Below, piece after piece: positions 43,945-53,326 of a stretch of DNA of 64,000 bases (within the stretch, counting starts at the first letter, position 1; each line of letters begins with the position of its first letter). Both the position numbers and the translations under genes were made by a program. Source of the DNA: JASMHC01 sp964453855. Lineage in GTDB: Bacteria; Pseudomonadota; Alphaproteobacteria; Rhodobacterales; Rhodobacteraceae. The DNA is taken from the NCBI GenBank assembly GCA_964453855.1, contig CAYVRN010000002.1, positions 18,638 to 82,637 on the forward strand. The letters run 5' to 3'. The notes beneath the pieces were generated by a model that saw only the letters and a program-made list of their open reading frames with translations, was not told the DNA's origin and did no database searches.

Positions 43945-44660
43945 GGGAATTGGACGGTTTCTGGATCATAGATACTTGAAGTACCTTTCTCGCGGGGCTC
44001 GGAGGGTAGCTCACCCGTGACATGGTAGATCGTTTGGGCCGTGATCGCTACAACGTGATCCCCCATCCGCTCAAGGTTCTTGGCGATGAAATGGTAGTGC
44101 ATTGCTGCTGATATCGTTCTGGGGTCTTCCAGCATAAAGGTGATTAATTCACGGAATATAGCAACGTACATTTCATCCACTTCAACGTCTCTCTGGCGGA
44201 CGTCTTCGGCCAATTTTGCATCGTTCTGGACAAATGCGTTCAGAGAGTCCGAAAGCATACTTTCGACCTGACGCGACATGCGTGCAATTGCCCCAGCAGC
44301 CCCTTTAACCTCGGGCAGATCCAGAATTGCTCCCGTTCGCTTTGCCATATTTTTGGAATAATCGCCCGCGCGCTCAAGATGTGAGACGATGCGCATAACG
44401 CTTAACACCGTGCGCAAATCACTTGCGATCGGCTGACGCAAAGCAATCAAACGCGCGCAGTCTGCTTGAAGAACTTCGTCAAGCGCGTCGATCTTTTTAT
44501 CGGCCGCGCGAACTTCTGTGGCCAGCTCTGGATCCCGATCCAAAAGAGCCTTTGTTGCGCCTTGGATGGCTTGCTCGACCATTCCCCCCATGCGCATCAG
44601 TTTGGCTTGGATGCCTTCAAGGTCGCGATCAAAAGCCGAGGCGATGTGATTGTCGTTCAT
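43941..44660 (-). CDS. phoU: Phosphate signalling regulator PhoU
   Basis: A 239-residue all-helical protein with two PhoU repeats that links the PstB transporter to the PhoR kinase. Characteristic metal-site segments are ALDEVLQADCARLIALRQPIASDLR near residue 65 and HLERAGDYSKNMAKR near 100, with a second NLERMGDHVVAITA near 200. A GTG four codons upstream is possible, but GGAG six bases before the ATG at 44660 favours this start. Confidence 0.95.
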   Translation of the reverse strand: MNDNHIASAFDRDLEGIQAKLMRMGGMVEQAIQGATKALLDRDPELATEVRAADKKIDALDEVLQADCARLIALRQPIASDLRTVLSVMRIVSHLERAGDYSKNMAKRTGAILDLPEVKGAAGAIARMSRQVESMLSDSLNAFVQNDAKLAEDVRQRDVEVDEMYVAIFRELITFMLEDPRTISAAMHYHFIAKNLERMGDHVVAITAQTIYHVTGELPSEPREKGTSSIYDPETVQFP

Positions 44661-44675
44661 GGTCTGCTCCACGTT

Positions 44676-45479
44676 TTAGCCAATGCGGCCTGTGATGTAG
44701 GATTCAGTGCGGGGATCCACCGGAGATGTGAAAATCTGCTCGGTTTCACCGAACTCGACCAATTCACCTAAGTGGAAGAAGGCAGTCTTTTGACTAACTC
44801 GCGCTGCTTGCTGCATCGAGTGTGTGACGATCACCACCGAAAAATTTTTAGACAGCTCGTCGATCAGCTCTTCGACTTGGAAGGTCGCAATTGGGTCAAG
44901 GGCCGAGCAGGGTTCGTCCATCAACAAGACTTCGGGTTCAGTTGCCACAGCGCGAGCAATGCATAGTCGTTGTTGTTGTCCGCCTGACAGCCCAGTGCCC
45001 GGAGACGACAGGCGATCTTTGACCTCGCCCCACAAAGCGGCACGCCGAAGTGACTTTTCTACGATCGCATCCAATTCTGCCTTGTTGCGCGCCATGCCGT
45101 GAATCCGGGGGCCGTACGCGACATTGTCATATATTGATTTTGGGAAAGGATTTGGTTTCTGAAACACCATGCCAACACGGGCGCGCAACTGAACCGGATC
45201 AACTTTGCGGTCATAGATATCTTCACCTTCTAGAAGAATGTCTCCTTCAATCCGGCAGATATCAATCGTGTCGTTCATGCGGTTCAGACACCGAAGGAAA
45301 GTAGACTTTCCACAGCCTGACGGACCGATGAATGCCGTGACAGTTTTGTCTTCGATGTCGACAGAAACATTCTTGATGGCGTGGGTGTCGCCATAAAAAA
45401 CCTGCACGTTCTTTGCGGCGATTTTGATTTCATTGGTGGCCACTTGTGTCTCCAAACCTTTCGTATCTTTCATTGCCAT
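44676..45479 (-). CDS. pstB: Phosphate ABC transporter ATPase PstB
   Basis: A 267-residue ABC ATPase powering phosphate import. Walker A GPSGCGKSTFLRCLNRMND near residue 52, PFPKSIYDNVAYGPRIHG near 110, signature LSGGQQQRLCIARA near 167 and Walker B VLLMDEPCSALDPIA near 188 are all canonical PstB. The spacing to phoU and pstA is very short. Confidence 0.97.
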   Translation of the reverse strand: MAMKDTKGLETQVATNEIKIAAKNVQVFYGDTHAIKNVSVDIEDKTVTAFIGPSGCGKSTFLRCLNRMNDTIDICRIEGDILLEGEDIYDRKVDPVQLRARVGMVFQKPNPFPKSIYDNVAYGPRIHGMARNKAELDAIVEKSLRRAALWGEVKDRLSSPGTGLSGGQQQRLCIARAVATEPEVLLMDEPCSALDPIATFQVEELIDELSKNFSVVIVTHSMQQAARVSQKTAFFHLGELVEFGETEQIFTSPVDPRTESYITGRIG

Positions 45480-45483
45480 ACCA

Positions 45484-46803
45484 CTACCAGCGGCGCTCGA
45501 ATTTGCGGCGAAGAATGATTGCGATGATATTCATTGTCAGCAGGAAGGCCAAAAGGATGATAATTCCACCCCAAGCCTTTTCGTAAAATGATGCGTCTGC
45601 CCGCGCGGCCCACGTATAAATCTGAGCAGGCATTGCCGAGTTGGGATCGGCAAAGCCTGCGACTAGACCATCAGGGTAGCCGCGGGCCACGAAGCCTACC
45701 ATACCGATCAAAAGAAGGGGAGCAGTTTCGCCAAGCGCTTGTGCTAGACCGATAATCGTTCCGGTTAGGATGCCTGGCATGGCTAAGGGAAGCACGTGAT
45801 GGAAAACCGATTGCATTTTCGATGCACCAACGCCCAACGCTGCGTCGCGGATCGACGGCGGAACGGCTTTGAGTGCCGCACGCGTTGAGATAATGATTGT
45901 TGGAAGAGTCATGAGTGTCAGCACAAGTCCGCCCACTAGTGGCGCAGATTGGGGCAGGTGCATGAACTGAATGAAAACAGCCAATCCCAAGATACCAAAA
46001 ACTATCGATGGAACCGCAGCAAGGTTCGAGATATTGACCTCGATCAGGTCGGTGAACCAGTTTTGTGGGGCAAATTCTTCGAGATAGATCGACGCCGCCA
46101 CGCCAATAGGAAGCGACAGAGACAATACGACCAGCATCATAAAGAACGAGCCGACGACCGAAGCGCCAATGCCTGCGCCGCCTGGGTTATCGACGCCCGA
46201 GTCAGTACCGGTAATAAAATTCCAATTGAAGGCTTGTTTTATGATGCCTGCATTCGCTAGTGCATCGACAACATCCAGATCAGACAGCATCAAAAAACGG
46301 CTGTCCTGCAAAGTTTCACGGGTCACACGACCTTTGAAATATCCGTCAACGCGCGATGAGGCTGTCAGGTCAAACTTGACCAGATTGCCTAGCTGATCGG
46401 GATTTGCGCGATAAAACTCGCGCAAAGTTGCTCCGGTTTTGCCTAGCAAACGCTCTAAAACTTTTCCGTCGATGGCAACCTTAAGGTTGCGTTCTGCCAA
46501 GCGTGAAACCATGGCCGAGACCAAATGACCTTCGTAGGCTTTTGTTTTAAACAACTGCTTTTCTGCGTGATCGAATTGCTCTTGGGTCAGCGTGAATTCG
46601 ACACTGACAACCGTTTGGGTAAACGCCGGCGCGCCTTCGCGGATAATCGATGTTGCCAACACCGCCAGAAATAGCAAACCGACGCTGATCGCACCGATTC
46701 CGTACCAGCGAAACCTTTTTTCGGCAGCATTGCGACGCTTTGTGTGTTCATCTGCGTCGAACAGGGATTTACGTTTTATCTTTGACATATTCTGGTTTGC
46801 CAT
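45484..46803 (-). CDS. pstA: Phosphate ABC transporter permease PstA
   Basis: A 439-residue permease, longer than E. coli PstA (about 296) because of an N-terminal DUF3333-type periplasmic domain (about residues 55-185) between the first helix and the core. The core shows IYLEEFAPQ near 240, IGLAQALGETAPLLLIGMV near 355 and the inner-membrane EAA-like RDAALGVGASKMQSVFHHVLPLAMPGI near 315. The start overlaps the pstC stop by one base (TGATG). Confidence 0.95.
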   Translation of the reverse strand: MANQNMSKIKRKSLFDADEHTKRRNAAEKRFRWYGIGAISVGLLFLAVLATSIIREGAPAFTQTVVSVEFTLTQEQFDHAEKQLFKTKAYEGHLVSAMVSRLAERNLKVAIDGKVLERLLGKTGATLREFYRANPDQLGNLVKFDLTASSRVDGYFKGRVTRETLQDSRFLMLSDLDVVDALANAGIIKQAFNWNFITGTDSGVDNPGGAGIGASVVGSFFMMLVVLSLSLPIGVAASIYLEEFAPQNWFTDLIEVNISNLAAVPSIVFGILGLAVFIQFMHLPQSAPLVGGLVLTLMTLPTIIISTRAALKAVPPSIRDAALGVGASKMQSVFHHVLPLAMPGILTGTIIGLAQALGETAPLLLIGMVGFVARGYPDGLVAGFADPNSAMPAQIYTWAARADASFYEKAWGGIIILLAFLLTMNIIAIILRRKFERRW

Positions 46804-48278
46804 CAGTCATACTGCTCGCGGTATTTTCGCACGATATAAAGGGCCACGATATTTAGCATAAGGGTCATGACAAACAGGGTCATACCCAGTGCAAATGCCA
46901 CCAGCGCTTCGGGGGATGCAAAATCAGAGTCGCCAGTTAACTGAGATACGATTTTGGCGGTAACGGTTGTCATGGCCTCAAAAGGATTCAGACTTAAACG
47001 TGCCGCCGCACCAGCACCCAAAACAACGATCATCGTTTCGCCAATGGCGCGAGAGGCTGCCAAAAGTATTGCACCGACTATACCGGGCAGGGCGGCGGGT
47101 AGGATGACTTGCTTCACTGTCTCGGATTGAGTGGCACCCAATCCGTAAGATCCATCGCGCAATGACTGGGGAACGGCGTTAATGATGTCATCAGACAAAG
47201 AGCTGACGAAGGGGATCAGCATGATACCCATCACTAGACCGGCCGTTATAACGGCGCGACCGCCGCCCTGCCAAGAAACACCAAGCACACCACCTTCTCC
47301 GAAGACGCTTACCAAAAGCGGGCCAACAGTCAGCAGTGCAAACAAACCATAAACAATAGTTGGAATTCCGGCGAGAACTTCAAGTAAAGGTTTGGCGATC
47401 GAACGTACCCGCGGCGAGGCGTACTCGGACAGGTAAATAGCCGAGAAAAGGCCAATCGGGACCGCAACAATCAACGCCACAATGGAAATGTAGAACGTCC
47501 CCCAGATTAGCGGAAGTACCCCAAGCTTTGAAGCACCACCACGTCCAGAGAAGCTTGGTGCCCATTCGGTTCCGAAAAAGAAGTCTGAAGCCGGATAAAG
47601 GCGGAAGAACTCGATGGTGTTGAATACAAGTGACAGAATGATTCCAAGGGTCGTCAGGATCGCAATAAGCGATGCGCAAATCAGCAGATACTTGACGCCG
47701 GTTTCGACCGAATTGCGCGCGCGGAAATCAGGAGTTGCTTCGCGGATACCCCAAAACAGCCCACCCAAAGTTAGAGCTATTGGAACAATACTCATCGCCA
47801 CGTCACCCGCAGTCTCCAAAGAACGGTGTTCCAACGCGGCGTCTAAAATGGTTTCGGTGATGTTTGATGTGACAACAGCTCCAGCCTCTTTCAGGGCATC
47901 CGTAATAGTCTCTAGATTACCCTCTGCGATGATTGCATCGTTTAAGACATTTGTTGAGATGGCTAGGTCAATTCCATCGGCTGTTCGACGGATTTCCGAC
48001 AGAACCAACCCACGTGATGACCCTGCAGATATGGCATCCGAGGGGATCATTCCTGAAACAACATTCGAAACGATCAAAGGTTGTGTGATCAGCCAGATGA
48101 CAACTAGAAAAACCCCAGGAATGATCGCCTTTAAAGCTGTGTTTGCCCCGTAGTATACTGGAAGCGAGTGCAGGCGAACTGTACCGTCTTTTGTAAGCGT
48201 CCATGCTTTCGACCGTCCGAAAATGAAACCAACGGCAGACAGTATTATCACGATTGTGATGAGCCAGAGTAACGGCAT
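46803..48278 (-). CDS. pstC: Phosphate ABC transporter permease PstC
   Basis: A 491-residue permease with extra N-terminal helices and a periplasmic region (about residues 75-165) before the core. The core has IYLSEYASPRVRS near 290, GLFALLTVGPLL near 315, SLRDGSYGLGATQSETVKQVILPAALPGI near 380 and ASRAIGETMIVVLGAG near 415. It pairs with PstA. It lies 77 bases after pstS with a stable hairpin in between. Confidence 0.95.
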   Translation of the reverse strand: MPLLWLITIVIILSAVGFIFGRSKAWTLTKDGTVRLHSLPVYYGANTALKAIIPGVFLVVIWLITQPLIVSNVVSGMIPSDAISAGSSRGLVLSEIRRTADGIDLAISTNVLNDAIIAEGNLETITDALKEAGAVVTSNITETILDAALEHRSLETAGDVAMSIVPIALTLGGLFWGIREATPDFRARNSVETGVKYLLICASLIAILTTLGIILSLVFNTIEFFRLYPASDFFFGTEWAPSFSGRGGASKLGVLPLIWGTFYISIVALIVAVPIGLFSAIYLSEYASPRVRSIAKPLLEVLAGIPTIVYGLFALLTVGPLLVSVFGEGGVLGVSWQGGGRAVITAGLVMGIMLIPFVSSLSDDIINAVPQSLRDGSYGLGATQSETVKQVILPAALPGIVGAILLAASRAIGETMIVVLGAGAAARLSLNPFEAMTTVTAKIVSQLTGDSDFASPEALVAFALGMTLFVMTLMLNIVALYIVRKYREQYD

Positions 48279-48313
48279 TGCACTTCCTGTGTTTACTTAG
48301 ACCGACAACAGCG

Positions 48314-48337
48314 AGGGGCAGCAATTGTGCCGCCCCT
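48314..48337 (-). other. Hairpin between pstS and pstC
   Basis: AGGGGCAGCA and TGCCGCCCCT can pair with one mismatch around ATTG. No T run follows on the coding strand, so it more likely protects the pstS message 3' end than ends transcription. This would raise binding protein over permease. Confidence 0.6.
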
Positions 48338-48355
48338 GTTATTATGTATTGCCGA

Positions 48356-49384
48356 TTATTGCATTGTCTCTTCGTTCTCGACGGTAGCCTGAGTAGTAGC
48401 CAGTTCTGGGTCTGATACCAGACCGTACTGTGCCAGAGGGCCATCAGGACCTGCCAGTTCGTCAGCCACAAAGAATTGCGCGTATTCTTTCAGGCCAGGG
48501 ATAACGCCGATGTGTGCTTTCTTGACGTAGAAGTATAGAGGGCGTGAAACCGGATAATCACCTTTTGCGATCGTCTCGGTCGATGGGACAACACCGGCCA
48601 TAGTAGCAACTTTCAACTTGTCGGTGTTGTTTTCGTAGAACGCCAGACCAAAGACGCCTATTGCGTTGCCGTTGGCGTCGATCGAAGCCAAAGTTTCGGT
48701 GTAGTCACCGTCGATGTCGACCGAACGGCCGTCGGTACGGACTTCCAGACACGCGTCCTCAGCGTCGTCTTCCGACATGCCGCCCGAGATCATCGCTGCC
48801 ATTGCGCCGGTTTCTTCACAGCCAACGGCGATCACTTTTTCTTCGAACACTTCACGGGTGCCGTGCTTGGTTCCCGGGATGAAGGCCAGGATGTCCGCTG
48901 CCGGCAGATCAGCGTTGAAGTCGGCCCACTGGGTGTGCGGGTTGTCGACCAGTTCACCGTTTACCATGACCTTCGGCGCCAGAGCGTTGAAGATGTCCGA
49001 CTGAGTGAACGCAGTGTAAGCAGGGCCATCGGTCTGCGAAGCAAATACGATACCGTCATAGCCGATGCGAACTTCGATAATGTCGGTCACACCGTTTTCG
49101 GCGCAGGCCTTGATTTCTTTGTCGCGGATTTTACGCGAGGCGTTTGCAACATCTGTGTGCTCTTCGCCAACGCCCTGACAGAAGCGCTTCAGTCCTGCCG
49201 ACGAGCCGCCCGATTCAACAACCGGTGTCGGAAAGTCGGTGTTGTCGCCAAACGCTTCGGCCACAATCGACGCATATGGCAATACGGTCGATGATCCAGC
49301 AACCTGCACCTGATCGCGCGCATTGGCTGCGACTGCAGACAAAGCGACTAATGCTCCGGCGGTGACGAATTTATTGAAAGCCAT
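48356..49384 (-). CDS. pstS: Phosphate-binding periplasmic protein PstS
   Basis: A 342-residue periplasmic protein with a signal peptide (AFNKFVTAGALVALSAVAANA, cleavage near residue 22). The binding-protein fold begins DQVQVAGSSTVLPYASIVAEAF, with VESGGSSAGLKRFCQG near residue 55, GYDGIVFASQ near 100 and GTKHGTREVFEEKVI near 165, which contain phosphate-binding serines, arginine and aspartate. The ATG at 49384 has GGAG eight bases before it and gives the better signal peptide. A Pho box lies 72 to 104 bases upstream. Confidence 0.95.
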   Translation of the reverse strand: MAFNKFVTAGALVALSAVAANARDQVQVAGSSTVLPYASIVAEAFGDNTDFPTPVVESGGSSAGLKRFCQGVGEEHTDVANASRKIRDKEIKACAENGVTDIIEVRIGYDGIVFASQTDGPAYTAFTQSDIFNALAPKVMVNGELVDNPHTQWADFNADLPAADILAFIPGTKHGTREVFEEKVIAVGCEETGAMAAMISGGMSEDDAEDACLEVRTDGRSVDIDGDYTETLASIDANGNAIGVFGLAFYENNTDKLKVATMAGVVPSTETIAKGDYPVSRPLYFYVKKAHIGVIPGLKEYAQFFVADELAGPDGPLAQYGLVSDPELATTQATVENEETMQ

Positions 49385-49455
49385 TAGATGTTCTCCGTTC
49401 ATTTTCCTACGTCAACTTGTGACGTTGGACACCGCATAACGGCGGGATGAATCGG

Positions 49456-49488
49456 CTTTACGACAGCTTTGTAACAACTGTGTAACAA
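49456..49488 (-). promoter_or_regulatory. Pho box (three 11-bp repeats) before pstS
   Basis: On the minus strand three 11-base units follow in tandem: TTGTTACACAG, TTGTTACAAAG and CTGTCGTAAAG. This is the 7+4 direct-repeat layout of PhoB sites. It lies 72 bases before the pstS ATG. Confidence 0.85.
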
Positions 49489-49545
49489 ATGCGGAAAGTC
49501 AGAATTTTTTTTGGCCGAAGTCGAAGTAAACGATTAGAGAGAAGG

Positions 49546-49580
49546 TATAGCGCACAGGGTGTTTTATCCTGTGCGCTATA
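49546..49580. terminator. Perfect 13-bp hairpin after copZ
   Basis: TATAGCGCACAGG and CCTGTGCGCTATA pair without mismatch around a nine-base loop, just after the copZ stop. No strong T run follows on the copZ strand (CCTTCTCTC). It may end or insulate transcription between copZ and the pst promoter. Confidence 0.65.
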
Positions 49581-49602
49581 GATTTAGTAAGTAGTCCGAA
49601 CG

Positions 49603-49797
49603 TCAGGCAGGCGTACTATCGTAGCCTTCGGCTTTCATAATGTCTGTAATTTGTCCGGCGCTCAGGTTGGTTTCAATCTGAACTGTGCGATCCGACAAAT
49701 CACAGTTAACACTTGCCATAGCGTCGGCAGCTTTGATCGCTTTTTCGATGGCGTTGGTGCAATGTCCGCAGCTCATGTCGGGGACGTTGAATTTCAT
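49603..49797 (-). CDS. copZ: Copper chaperone CopZ (HMA domain)
   Basis: A 64-residue heavy-metal-associated domain. The copper site is the pair of cysteines in DMSCGHCTNAIEK near residues 10-13, and the fold ends ITDIMKAEGYDSTPA. It passes Cu(I) to the ATPase CopA. The frame extends 20 codons further upstream, but MKFNVPDMSCGHC is the family start. A CueR-type promoter lies upstream, divergent from copA. Confidence 0.92.
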   Translation of the reverse strand: MKFNVPDMSCGHCTNAIEKAIKAADAMASVNCDLSDRTVQIETNLSAGQITDIMKAEGYDSTPA

Positions 49798-49826
49798 GTT
49801 TGGTTCTCCGGTGGTCATTAAAGCAG

Positions 49827-49857
49827 CATAAAGGGCTTCCTCTAAGGTGAAGGTCAA
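49827..49857 (-). promoter_or_regulatory. CueR-type operator/promoter of copZ
   Basis: On the minus strand TTGACC is followed by a dyad (ACCTTC and GGAAGCC arms) and TTTATG, with 19 bases between the boxes. The lengthened 19-base spacer and the ACCTTC dyad are typical of MerR-family copper regulators. The -10 is weak. Confidence 0.65.
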
Positions 49858-49891
49858 GGCACGTGAAACGCGACATTTTTGTTGAAGGCTC

Positions 49892-49922
49892 TTGACCTTC
49901 CAGAGACTGGAAGCCCTATGTC
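49892..49922 (+). promoter_or_regulatory. CueR-type operator/promoter of copA-cueR
   Basis: TTGACC and TATGTC are separated by exactly 19 bases, and the dyad ACCTTCC-N7-GGAAGCC (49895-49915) fills the spacer. This is the standard design for activation by CueR through DNA untwisting. Confidence 0.85.
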
Positions 49923-49951
49923 ATCATCAATAGCCTCAAAGGATTTCAGAA

Positions 49952-52414
49952 ATGCCGGCACAACAATCCCTAACGCTGTCTATAGAGGGCATGAGCTGCG
50001 CATCCTGCGTTGGTCGTGTGGACCGAGGTTTATCTGCAATCGACGGAGTCAGTGATGTTGCAGTTAATCTCGCTTCTGAAAGTGCGCGGTTTCAGCTGAA
50101 TAATCCTGAAAGAGTTACTGACGTCGTTCGCAAATTAGACGAGCTTGGATATCCGGCGCGCAAAGCTACGGTCGTGTTGAACATTGAAGCCATGTCCTGC
50201 GCTTCTTGTGTCGGTAGGGTAGACCGAGCGCTTGCGGCTGTACTTGGCGTTCTTGAGGTGAATGTAAATTTAGCCTCCGAAACCGCTCGGGTGACATTTC
50301 TAGACGGAGTGACCAACGTGGCAGCCTTAATGAAAGTTTCGGCTGAGAGTGGGTATCCTGCTCAGATCGCGGAATCTTCGGGTACGAAAAACCAAGTCGC
50401 CAGAAAAGAAGAGGAAGCGCGTGATCTGAAATGGCGCGTTGTTTTCTCTGCTGCTTTGGCTTTGCCAGTGTTTTTGATTGAAATGGGTGGGCATTTGATT
50501 CCCGCCGTTCACATGTTTGTTGAAGCTACAATCGGTAGACAAGCAAGCTGGTTGATTCAGTTCGTACTGACATCGGCAGTCTTGATTGGGCCCGGCAGGC
50601 AGTTTTACCTAAAAGGGTTTCCGGCGCTTATTAAGGGCTCACCGGATATGAATTCTCTCGTGGCCGTTGGTACATCAGCGGCATACTTATATTCCTGCAT
50701 TGCGACGTTCTTGCCGTGGGCAATGCCAGACGAAGTGCGAGCCGTCTATTTCGAAGCCGCAGCGGTGATTGTGGTTCTGATATTGATCGGACGTTGGCTG
50801 GAAGCCCGCGCAAAGGGACGCACTGGGGCAGCGATTCAAAAGCTGATCGGCTTGCAGCCCAGAACCGCGATGGTACTACGCGATGGGCAGCAGGTTGAGA
50901 TATCCATTGAAAATATTACACTAGGCGACACCCTCTTAGTGCGCCCGGGAGAGCGTATCGCGGTCGATGGCGAGGTCACCGAAGGCGAAAGCCATGTCGA
51001 TGAAAGTATGATTACAGGGGAACCAGTGCCGGTTCTTAAGTCTTCTGGCGATAAGGTTACGGGTGGCACTGTTAACGGGGCGGGCAGTCTGACATTCAAA
51101 GCGACCCGCGTTGGTGCTGATACAACGCTGTCGCACATTATCCGAATGGTCGAAGAAGCGCAGGGGGCGAAATTGCCCATACAGGGCTTGGTGGATCGGA
51201 TAACGTTATGGTTTGTCCCCGCTGTAATGGCATTGTCCGCTTTAACCCTGCTCGTATGGCTCATTTTTGGGCCTGACCCTGCGGTCACATTTGCCTTGGT
51301 GGCGGCGGTGTCTGTATTAATCATCGCGTGCCCCTGCGCCATGGGCTTGGCAACACCTACATCGATCATGGTGGGGACGGGACGTGCGGCCGACCTTGGT
51401 GTGCTGTTTCGAAAAGGGGATGCGTTACAAGCGCTAAGCGGAGTTTCTATTGTGGCGCTTGATAAAACGGGAACAGTGACGGAAGGGCATCCGGAACTGA
51501 CGGATTTGATCCTAGCCGAGGGATTCGAGCGGGACATAATTCTCGGAATGGTTGCTTCGATCGAATCCCGATCAGAGCATCCGATCGCCCAGGCCATTGT
51601 TAGCGCTGCAAAGCACGAAGGTGCGACGATCTCAGAGATTTCTGAGTTTTCGTCGATTACCGGCTACGGTGTGCGTGCCGTAATAGGTGGGCAGACTATT
51701 GCTGTCGGCGCAGACCGGATGATGACCCGCGAAGGCGTGGATTATTCGAAGTTCGAGAAAGCCGAAACCGAGTTGGCACAGAAGGGGCGAACCGCTTTGT
51801 TTGTTGCCGTCGACGACTGTCTCGCCGCTGTTGTGGGTGTCACCGACCCGGTAAAGCCCTCAAGCAAAGCGGCGATCTCAGCTTTGCGACAGCGGGGTCT
51901 GCACGTAGTAATGATTACCGGCGACAAGCAGCAAACTGCAGAAGCCATTGCGCGCGAAACCGGTATTGATCAGGTCATCGCCGGAGTGTTGCCCGAGGGC
52001 AAAGTGGCTGCTTTAGAAGAGCTAACAGTACAAGGGAAAATCGCATTCGTCGGAGATGGTATCAATGACGCACCGGCTTTGGCGCGCGCCGACGTGGGAA
52101 TTGCGATTGGAACGGGAACCGACGTGGCGATTGAAAGTGCAGATGTGGTGCTGATGTCTGGTGATTTGCGTGGGGTTGTAAACGCTTTTGAGGTTTCAAG
52201 TCGCACAATGGCCAATATCCGGCAAAATCTTGGCTGGGCATTCGGATATAACATTGCTCTGATACCCGTAGCTGCGGGTGTGCTTTATCCGGCGCTGGGA
52301 GTTTTGATGTCACCAATGTTGGCAGCAGGCGCCATGGCGCTTAGCTCGGTCTTTGTTCTCACTAATGCGCTACGATTGCGATATGTCGCGCCAGCGATGA
52401 GGGATACGACATGA
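49952..52414 (+). CDS. copA: Cu(I)-exporting P-type ATPase CopA
   Basis: An 820-residue membrane P1B-type ATPase that exports Cu(I) from the cytoplasm. Two N-terminal HMA domains each have a CASC site (Cys16/Cys19 and Cys83/Cys86). The transmembrane copper site is IIACPCAMGLATPTS near residue 455, the phosphorylated aspartate is in DKTGTVTEG near 505, the HP motif in SRSEHPIAQAI near 540, and the hinge GDGINDAPAL near 705. The stop overlaps cueR by four bases. Confidence 0.96.
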   Translation: MPAQQSLTLSIEGMSCASCVGRVDRGLSAIDGVSDVAVNLASESARFQLNNPERVTDVVRKLDELGYPARKATVVLNIEAMSCASCVGRVDRALAAVLGVLEVNVNLASETARVTFLDGVTNVAALMKVSAESGYPAQIAESSGTKNQVARKEEEARDLKWRVVFSAALALPVFLIEMGGHLIPAVHMFVEATIGRQASWLIQFVLTSAVLIGPGRQFYLKGFPALIKGSPDMNSLVAVGTSAAYLYSCIATFLPWAMPDEVRAVYFEAAAVIVVLILIGRWLEARAKGRTGAAIQKLIGLQPRTAMVLRDGQQVEISIENITLGDTLLVRPGERIAVDGEVTEGESHVDESMITGEPVPVLKSSGDKVTGGTVNGAGSLTFKATRVGADTTLSHIIRMVEEAQGAKLPIQGLVDRITLWFVPAVMALSALTLLVWLIFGPDPAVTFALVAAVSVLIIACPCAMGLATPTSIMVGTGRAADLGVLFRKGDALQALSGVSIVALDKTGTVTEGHPELTDLILAEGFERDIILGMVASIESRSEHPIAQAIVSAAKHEGATISEISEFSSITGYGVRAVIGGQTIAVGADRMMTREGVDYSKFEKAETELAQKGRTALFVAVDDCLAAVVGVTDPVKPSSKAAISALRQRGLHVVMITGDKQQTAEAIARETGIDQVIAGVLPEGKVAALEELTVQGKIAFVGDGINDAPALARADVGIAIGTGTDVAIESADVVLMSGDLRGVVNAFEVSSRTMANIRQNLGWAFGYNIALIPVAAGVLYPALGVLMSPMLAAGAMALSSVFVLTNALRLRYVAPAMRDTT

Positions 52415-52803
52415 ATATCGGTGAGGTTTCAGAGCGTTCCGGCATGCCCGCCAAAACCATCCGCTATTACGAAGATATCGGGTTGATCAAACCCCAAAGG
52501 GCAGACAACGGATATCGTAGTTTTCGTCCAAGCGATCTGCACAAACTTTCGTTTCTGGGACGGGCAAGGGCTTTGGGTTTTTCTATCGAAGACTGTCGGA
52601 CGCTGATGGCTTTGTACGAAGATGAGGGGCGTGAAAGCGCGCAGGTCAAAGCGGTTGCCGAGGAACACTTGAACGCGATTGACGAAAAAATAACCCAGCT
52701 GCAATCTATGCGATCGACACTTGCCCATTTGGTTCATTGCTGTGCGGGCGACAACCGACCCGATTGTCCGATACTTGAGGATTTGGCGAAAAGCTCAGTT
52801 TAG
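52411..52803 (+). CDS. cueR: Copper-responsive MerR regulator CueR
   Basis: A 130-residue MerR-family activator. The winged helix (MNIGEVSERSGMPAKTIRYYEDIGL) is followed by a dimer coiled coil and the metal loop VHCCAGDNRPDCPIL, whose Cys111 and Cys119 match the Cu(I) ligands of E. coli CueR. It is translated together with copA (ATGA overlap) and would act on both operators in the copZ-copA gap. Confidence 0.95.
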   Translation: MNIGEVSERSGMPAKTIRYYEDIGLIKPQRADNGYRSFRPSDLHKLSFLGRARALGFSIEDCRTLMALYEDEGRESAQVKAVAEEHLNAIDEKITQLQSMRSTLAHLVHCCAGDNRPDCPILEDLAKSSV

Positions 52804-53261
52804 AGCTTGGCAAGTAGTCCAGCGGAACCTTCCGCTACGTCTCTCCAAGTCGCCTCAAATCCCTCGGCTCCGCCATAATAAGGGTCGGCCACATCGAGCC
52901 CCGCTTGCGCGGTTGTATGATCGAGCATCAGCGATAGGCCGGCTGTGGCATTCGTCGGCCGGATCCGTCGAAGCTCCGACAAGTTGTTTCTGTCCATGGC
53001 GACGATATGGGTGAAACTTCGGAAATCCTCTGGAGTAACCTGCCGGGCTCTCTGGTCTGAGATGTCTATACCGTGGTTTCGCGCTGTGACCTGTGCACGT
53101 CGGTCCGGTGGTTCACCTGTATGCCAGCTGCCTGTTCCAGCCGAGTCCACCAGTATTTTGTGGCCAGAAGCTTCAATTAGTGCACGCATTGCCCCCTCAG
53201 CCATTGGTGACCGGCAAATATTGCCAAGGCAGATAAATAATATGGACGGGGTGTCGCTCAT
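52800..53261 (-). CDS. Low-molecular-weight protein-tyrosine phosphatase
   Basis: A 153-residue phosphatase of the LMW-PTP fold. The P-loop ILFICLGNICRSPMAEG has the nucleophile Cys11 and Arg17 of CX5R, and the general acid aspartate is in VADPYYGGAEGFE near residue 127. No kinase or exopolysaccharide genes are adjacent, so its target is unknown. It is convergent with cueR (four-base overlap). Confidence 0.93.
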   Translation of the reverse strand: MSDTPSILFICLGNICRSPMAEGAMRALIEASGHKILVDSAGTGSWHTGEPPDRRAQVTARNHGIDISDQRARQVTPEDFRSFTHIVAMDRNNLSELRRIRPTNATAGLSLMLDHTTAQAGLDVADPYYGGAEGFEATWRDVAEGSAGLLAKL

Positions 53262-53326
53262 GGGGGCTCCGATCTATCGTCTTTAGTCTAGGTTGGATTG
53301 CTATTTTCTGCAATTCGGTTCACGGC

